10,980 nt of DNA from Chloroflexi bacterium RBG_16_51_16 (GTDB lineage Bacteria; Chloroflexota; Anaerolineae; Anaerolineales; Villigracilaceae): NCBI GenBank assembly GCA_001796785.1, contig MGNL01000142.1, forward strand, positions 19,989 through 30,968. Reading direction: 5' to 3'. The position numbers and the translations under genes are program-made. The notes beneath the pieces were generated by a model. The model worked only from the letters and a program-made list of their open reading frames with translations, was not told where the DNA came from and ran no database searches. This document shows positions 6,629 through 10,980 of this stretch, piece by piece. The stretch's first letter is position 1; each line of letters opens with the position of its first letter.

Positions 6629-7249
6629 ATGAACACATTGGAAGAAGATATCAAATCCCTAGAACGGGCTGTCTTGGCGGAAGCCCGGGCAGAAGCAGAA
6701 AAAATCGGAGAAACTGCACGTCAGAAGACAGACGCACTGCGCAAACAGGCGCAAATTCAGGCTGAGGCTGAACGCAAGGCGATCCTGGATCAAGCGAAGC
6801 AGGAAGCCGACCGGATCCGGGGTCAGTCTCTGGCAACCGGTCAATTAAAAGCCCGCACCTTCCAACTCGAAAGCCGCGAGAAACTCCTCAATGAAGTGTT
6901 TGCGAAAGTTCGCCAGCAGATCGGTGATGTATCTAAAAGTAAAGAATATGAAAAGATCACCAGCCAATTGCTGCGGGAAGCCCTGTCTCAATTGAACGCG
7001 CAGACCGCGGTGGTCCATGCGGATAAGGTCACCCTGAAGATCTTGAACGATGGTGTTTTGGAAAAAGTAGCTAAAGATTTGAAAGCTGAGTTGTCCGTAG
7101 GAAAGACGCTGGAAGACCGTACCGGTGTTTTAGTGGAAGCTTCTCAGGGACGCCTGGTTTATGACAACACATTGGAAACCCGGTTGGATCGATTGAAAAA
7201 CGGTTTGCGGTCTTCGGTATTCCAAATCCTCTCAGGAGAATCAAAATGA
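6629..7249 (+). CDS. V/A-type ATPase subunit E (peripheral stalk)
   Basis: Partner of G/H in the peripheral stator stalk, contacting the top of the A/B head and subunit I. The 206 residues fall into an N-terminal charged coiled coil (about 1-85, rich in Ala/Glu/Arg/Lys) and a C-terminal globular domain (about 86-206), with the family-typical RTGVLVEASQGRLVYDNTLE (133 onward in the domain's second half) and a final helix of LETRLDRLKNGLRSSVF type. The start lies 9 bp after the F gene; CAGG (6621-6624) is a weak ribosome site 4 nt before the ATG. The stop codon overlaps the subunit A start (ATGA, 7246-7249), implying coupled translation. Confidence 0.93.
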   Translation: MNTLEEDIKSLERAVLAEARAEAEKIGETARQKTDALRKQAQIQAEAERKAILDQAKQEADRIRGQSLATGQLKARTFQLESREKLLNEVFAKVRQQIGDVSKSKEYEKITSQLLREALSQLNAQTAVVHADKVTLKILNDGVLEKVAKDLKAELSVGKTLEDRTGVLVEASQGRLVYDNTLETRLDRLKNGLRSSVFQILSGESK

Positions 7250-9012
7250 GCGAACAGGTCGGTAAAGTGACCTGGATCAGTGGGCCGGTAATCAAAGCCC
7301 GTGGTTCGAGGCATGTGAGCATGCTCGAGCTTGTCGAAGTTGGTGACGAACACCTGGTCGGCGAGGTCATCGGGCTTGATGGGGACATGATCACCGCCCA
7401 GGTTTATGAAGAGACTTCGGGCATGCGCCCGGGTGCACCGGTCTTTGGTACCGGATTGCCCTTATCCGTAGAACTGGGACCGGGTTTATTGAAATCGATT
7501 TTTGATGGTGTTCAACGCCCACTTCCAGTGATCGAGAAGCAAACCGGTTCGTTCATCAGCAGGGGAGTGAGCATCAGCCCGTTGGATCGAACCGCGAAAT
7601 GGAATTTTTTACCCAAGGCGAAGGTCGGGGATCAGGTCAGCGGTGGGACGATCCTTGGAGTGCTTCCTGAAACACAGGCGATTGAACACCGGGTCATGGT
7701 GCCTCCTGACATGGATGGGCAACTGACCTGGATTGCACCGATCGGTCAATATACCCTTGACGAAGTCATCGCAAAGTTCAAGACAGGTAAAGAAGAACGT
7801 GAATTGACCATGCTTCAACGTTGGCCAGTTCGATCCCCGCGCCCGTATAAGGAACGCTTGGATCAAAGCATTCCGTTGATCACAGGTCAGCGCGTTCTGG
7901 ACACATTTTTTCCAGTAGCCAAGGGTGGTGCCGCCGGTATCCCGGGACCCTTTGGCTCTGGAAAAACAGTCACCCAGCACAGCATCGCCAAATGGGCAGA
8001 CGCGCAGGTCATTGTTTATATCGGCTGTGGTGAACGCGGGAACGAAATGACCGAGGTTCTCCAGGAATTTCCGGAGTTGATCGATCCGGTCAGCGGCAAA
8101 CCATTGATGGAACGCACGGTCCTGATCGCAAATACTTCCAATATGCCTGTGGCGGCTCGTGAAGCTAGTATCTATACGGGCATAACCATCGCTGAATACT
8201 ATCGCGACATGGGTTACCATGTCGCCTTGATGGCTGATTCGACCTCGCGTTGGGCGGAGGCATTGCGTGAAGTTTCTGGCCGCCTGGAAGAAATGCCTGC
8301 GGAAGAAGGCTATCCAGCTTACCTGGCTGGCCGGTTGGCTGAATTCTATGAACGCGCCGGAAATGTCACGACTCAAAACGACCGGAATGGCTCGGTAACC
8401 ATCGTAGGTGCGGTCTCGCCTCCCGGCGGTGACTTCTCGGAACCGGTTACCCAGCATACCAAACGATATATCCGCTGTTTCTGGGCGTTGGATAAATCGT
8501 TGGCTTCTGCCCGTCATTTTCCATCGATAAATTGGCTCGACAGCTACAGCGAATACATCGAGAATGTCGCGGATTGGTGGCGGGAAAACAGCGGCATGGA
8601 TTGGTACCAGATGCGCAACCATGCCATGGAGATCCTCAGTGAGGAAGACCGTCTTTCGCAGATCGTCAAACTTGTCGGTCCAGATGCGCTCCCGTCCGAG
8701 GAGCGGTTGGTCTTGGAAACCGCGCGCCTCATCCGAGAGGGGTTCCTTCAGCAGAATGCAATGGATGCAGTCGATGCATTCTCCACGGTTCAAAAACAAA
8801 TTCGAATGTTGGATTTGATCCTTCACTTCCATGAACGCGGATTGAAGGTCGTGAAGCGCGGTGCCCCCATCGCGGTGATCCACGATCTTCCGGTTGTGGA
8901 TACGTTGATCCGTATGAAAACTACGGTTCCGAATGAGCAGCTGGAAAAACTGGACGATATCCGCAAGGCAATCGATGAACAAATGGACAAATTGGATACG
9001 GAGTATCGATGA
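7246..9012 (+). CDS. V/A-type ATPase catalytic subunit A
   Basis: Catalytic subunit: three copies alternate with B and hydrolyse or make ATP. The 588-residue length is normal. The order is an N-terminal beta barrel (about 5-70), the A-specific non-homologous region (about 110-200), and the nucleotide-binding core with P-loop GPFGSGKT (G234-T241, K240). Then come the catalytic-glutamate motif GERGNE (E263), the Walker B-type MADSTSRWAEA (D331) and a C-terminal helical domain. The intact P-loop and E263 indicate an active enzyme. ATG at 7246 overlaps the E stop and has AGGAG (7234-7238) 7 nt upstream. The C-terminal stop overlaps the B start in the same way. Confidence 0.98.
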   Translation: MSEQVGKVTWISGPVIKARGSRHVSMLELVEVGDEHLVGEVIGLDGDMITAQVYEETSGMRPGAPVFGTGLPLSVELGPGLLKSIFDGVQRPLPVIEKQTGSFISRGVSISPLDRTAKWNFLPKAKVGDQVSGGTILGVLPETQAIEHRVMVPPDMDGQLTWIAPIGQYTLDEVIAKFKTGKEERELTMLQRWPVRSPRPYKERLDQSIPLITGQRVLDTFFPVAKGGAAGIPGPFGSGKTVTQHSIAKWADAQVIVYIGCGERGNEMTEVLQEFPELIDPVSGKPLMERTVLIANTSNMPVAAREASIYTGITIAEYYRDMGYHVALMADSTSRWAEALREVSGRLEEMPAEEGYPAYLAGRLAEFYERAGNVTTQNDRNGSVTIVGAVSPPGGDFSEPVTQHTKRYIRCFWALDKSLASARHFPSINWLDSYSEYIENVADWWRENSGMDWYQMRNHAMEILSEEDRLSQIVKLVGPDALPSEERLVLETARLIREGFLQQNAMDAVDAFSTVQKQIRMLDLILHFHERGLKVVKRGAPIAVIHDLPVVDTLIRMKTTVPNEQLEKLDDIRKAIDEQMDKLDTEYR

Positions 9013-10505
9013 GCGAGCAAACCATGCTGGGAGGTCAGCAAGTTATCGGTGTCAAGCGGATCGAAGGTCCGATCCTGGTTGTTGAAGGTGCCGCAAACGT
9101 CGGCTACGATGAGGTCGTGGATATTCTCGATCCTCGCGGCAAAATTCGCCGGGGTAGAGTTCTTGAGGTGGGAGAGCAATTTGCTGTCATCCAGATTTTT
9201 GCCGGATCGACCGGTCTTTCCATTGATGGTACACGGGTCCGATTTTTAGGCAGTACGCTTAAGATGCCGGTTGCCGAGGAAATGCTCGGACGGGTGTTTG
9301 ATGGTCTGGGTCGGCCCATTGACGGCGGTCCCGAACCATTAACAGACCGTTATGCGGATGTCAACGGTCAGCCGATCAATCCGACCGCGCGGGTGTATCC
9401 CCGGGATTACATCCAGACTGGCATTTCCGCAATCGATGGCATGAATACATTGCTGCGCGGCCAAAAATTACCGATCTTCTCCGGCGCAGGTATGCCGCAC
9501 GACCAGATCGCTGCCCAGATCGTCCGGCAGGCTACCCTGGGTGGACCTGCGGGTGGGACACCTACTGAATCAGAACAGTTTGCGATCGTATTTGCCGCCA
9601 TGGGCGTCAAGCACGATGTAGCCGATTATTTTCGAAAATCTTTCACTGAAAGCGGCGCACTGACCCGGGTCGCCATGTTCCTGAACCTTGCTGATGATCC
9701 ACCGGTAGAGAGGCTGGTGACTCCGCGGGCAGCCCTGACCCTGGCAGAATATCTTGCTTATGAGAGGCAGATGCACGTGCTCGTCATCCTTACGGATATG
9801 ACGAATTATTGCGAAGCCCTGCGCCAGATCTCCAATGTACGCGGGGAGGTTCCCAGCCGCAAAGGTTATCCTGGATATTTATACAGCGATCTTGCATCCC
9901 TTTATGAACGCACCGGCCGCATCCGCACCAGCGAAGGTTCCATTACACAGATCCCCATTCTGACCATGCCCAATGATGACATTACTCACCCGGTACCCGA
10001 TCTCACCGGTTATATTACCGAAGGGCAGATCACGCTGGGACGTGACCTGGATCACCAGGGTATTTATCCGCCCATTGCGGTTTTACCAAGCCTTTCCCGT
10101 TTGATGAAGGACGGCATAGGTGGACCCAAGATGGTAATGCACAGCGAAAGTGTGGGAAGCCAATCCAGACTGATGGATCATGGGACAGGCAAGGATCGAA
10201 CTCGGGCTGACCACCCTCATCTCTCAGCCCAACTTTACGCTGCCTATGCCCATTGCCAGGATGTTCGTGCGTTGGCTTCCGTCATCGGTGAGGAAGAACT
10301 GGGTGATGTGGATCAGAAATATCTCAAGTTAGGCCGTGGTTTCGAACGGGAATTTATTAATCAAGGACTCGTAGAGAACCGGACAATTGAGCAAACCTTG
10401 AATATCGGTTGGCGCTTGCTTTCCAGGCTACCAAAGGAAGAGTTGACCCGTGTCAGCCTGGATGAGATCCAACAGTTCTATCAATCGGACCATGCCGTCG
10501 ATTAA
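9009..10505 (+). CDS. V/A-type ATPase regulatory subunit B, with insertion after the arginine finger
   Basis: Non-catalytic head subunit that alternates with A and supplies the arginine finger to A's active site. The P-loop position is degenerate as usual for B: SGAGMPHD (S158-D165) with no Lys/Thr. Other landmarks are FAAMGVKHD, ILTDMTNYCEALRQI, GYPGYLYSDLA, THPVPDLTGYITEGQI and the C-terminal FINQGLVENRTIEQTL. The arginine finger is expected at R364 in LPSLSRLMKDGIG. Normally GKGKTREDH follows at once. Here a stretch of about 23 residues intervenes, repeating the motif as SRLMDHGTG (386-394) before KDRTRADH (395-402). This accounts for the 498-residue length against 460-480 in most homologues. 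ATG at 9009 overlaps the A stop; GGAG (9000-9003) leaves 5 nt. Confidence 0.97.
   Translation: MSEQTMLGGQQVIGVKRIEGPILVVEGAANVGYDEVVDILDPRGKIRRGRVLEVGEQFAVIQIFAGSTGLSIDGTRVRFLGSTLKMPVAEEMLGRVFDGLGRPIDGGPEPLTDRYADVNGQPINPTARVYPRDYIQTGISAIDGMNTLLRGQKLPIFSGAGMPHDQIAAQIVRQATLGGPAGGTPTESEQFAIVFAAMGVKHDVADYFRKSFTESGALTRVAMFLNLADDPPVERLVTPRAALTLAEYLAYERQMHVLVILTDMTNYCEALRQISNVRGEVPSRKGYPGYLYSDLASLYERTGRIRTSEGSITQIPILTMPNDDITHPVPDLTGYITEGQITLGRDLDHQGIYPPIAVLPSLSRLMKDGIGGPKMVMHSESVGSQSRLMDHGTGKDRTRADHPHLSAQLYAAYAHCQDVRALASVIGEEELGDVDQKYLKLGRGFEREFINQGLVENRTIEQTLNIGWRLLSRLPKEELTRVSLDEIQQFYQSDHAVD
10095..10175 (+). repeat. SRLM motif repeated 69 bp apart inside the subunit B gene
   Basis: Codons for SRLMKDGIG begin at 10095 and for SRLMDHGTG at 10164, a 69-bp in-frame offset. 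The nucleotide copies are diverged (CGT versus AGA for the Arg, TTG versus CTG for the Leu), so if this was a duplication it is old. Confidence 0.5.
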
Positions 10506-10980
10506 TATCGCCCCAACCCGAACAAACCTGATCCGGGTACGAAAGGATCTTCGGTTCGCTCGTGAAGGATATGAGATACTTGACCGCAAGCGTGAAGCGC
10601 TGACGACCGAGCTTGTCAGGATCGCTCGCGAAGCCGAGCAGGTCCAGCGTCGGGTGTGGAAATTGATGGCGACTGCCTACGCTGCGATGCGTAAAGCCAG
10701 GTTGACGATGGGTACCAACCGGGTTGAATGGGCGGCCCTCGCAGCCAATAAAACGGTCGATATGCACTTAAAATTTCGCGGCATCATGGGCGTTGCTATT
10801 CCCGTCATAGAGGCGAGTGGTGAACCACCCGAGATGCTTTACAGCCTGGGCGATACAAATTCAGCCCTGGATGAGGCTGCGGCCAATTTCCGGGAAGTCC
10901 TGATGCTGACACCTGAATTATCAATGCTGGTAACCACGGTCTGGCGGTTGGCAGGAGAACTCCGTAAAACTCAACGCAGG
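10492..10980 (+). CDS. V/A-type ATPase subunit D (central shaft), partial at window end
   Basis: Coiled-coil rotor shaft that turns inside the A3B3 head and, with F, transmits torque to the C/K rotor. It is open to the right edge: 163 codons are visible and no stop, against a usual 200-220 residues. The start MPSINIAPTRTNLIRVRKDL matches the family N-terminus (an NPTR-type motif, then a long basic helix). The visible end, VWRLAGELRKTQRR, begins the second long helix that normally continues into RRVNALE. ATG at 10492 lies inside the B gene (14-bp overlap). No good ribosome site precedes it, so it probably depends on coupling to B. No later start would keep the conserved N-terminus. Confidence 0.95.
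   Translation, partial: MPSINIAPTRTNLIRVRKDLRFAREGYEILDRKREALTTELVRIAREAEQVQRRVWKLMATAYAAMRKARLTMGTNRVEWAALAANKTVDMHLKFRGIMGVAIPVIEASGEPPEMLYSLGDTNSALDEAAANFREVLMLTPELSMLVTTVWRLAGELRKTQRR

Noticed and set aside
7609..8982. Antisense open frame of 457 codons opposite the subunit A gene
   Set aside because: It lies wholly within a highly conserved gene. Its translation has no recognisable family features and it has no plausible operon context.

Overview
The window is a rotary-ATPase locus. All genes are on the + strand, densely packed, in two transcription units. GC content looks moderate and codon use looks even throughout. I see no mobile elements, RNA genes, CRISPR arrays or other signs of recent transfer. 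The protein sequences and the b-delta fusion suggest an anaerobic bacterium, most likely Chloroflexota (Anaerolineae-like). That placement is inference from sequence character, not from a search.

Unit 1 (57-2138) encodes the membrane and stalk part of an F-type ATP synthase: subunit a, subunit c, and a b subunit whose C-terminus carries only the C-terminal domain of delta. No F1 genes (alpha, gamma, beta, epsilon) follow. The unit ends at a perfect 18-bp hairpin terminator (2165-2210), so F1 must be encoded elsewhere for a complete enzyme.

Unit 2 (2360 to beyond the right edge) starts after a 221-bp intergenic region that holds the terminator and a plausible sigma70-type promoter. It encodes every core subunit of a V/A-type ATPase in the order G/H, C, I, K, F, E, A, B, D. 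Subunit D is cut by the window end. C lies before I, and F before E, unlike the usual archaeal, Thermus and Enterococcus orders as I recall them. The E/A and A/B pairs overlap by ATGA and B/D overlap by 14 bp, which points to translational coupling.

A and B form the ATP-hydrolysing head. D and F are the central shaft, C joins the shaft to the K ring, E and G/H are the peripheral stalks, and I with K conduct ions. The cell therefore seems to have genes for two rotary machines side by side. Three details stand out. Subunit B has an extra stretch of about 23 residues just after its arginine-finger motif, and the insertion repeats the SRLM motif. Subunit K has an extra N-terminal membrane hairpin without a carboxylate. 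The F-type stalk lacks the delta domain that normally grips alpha.
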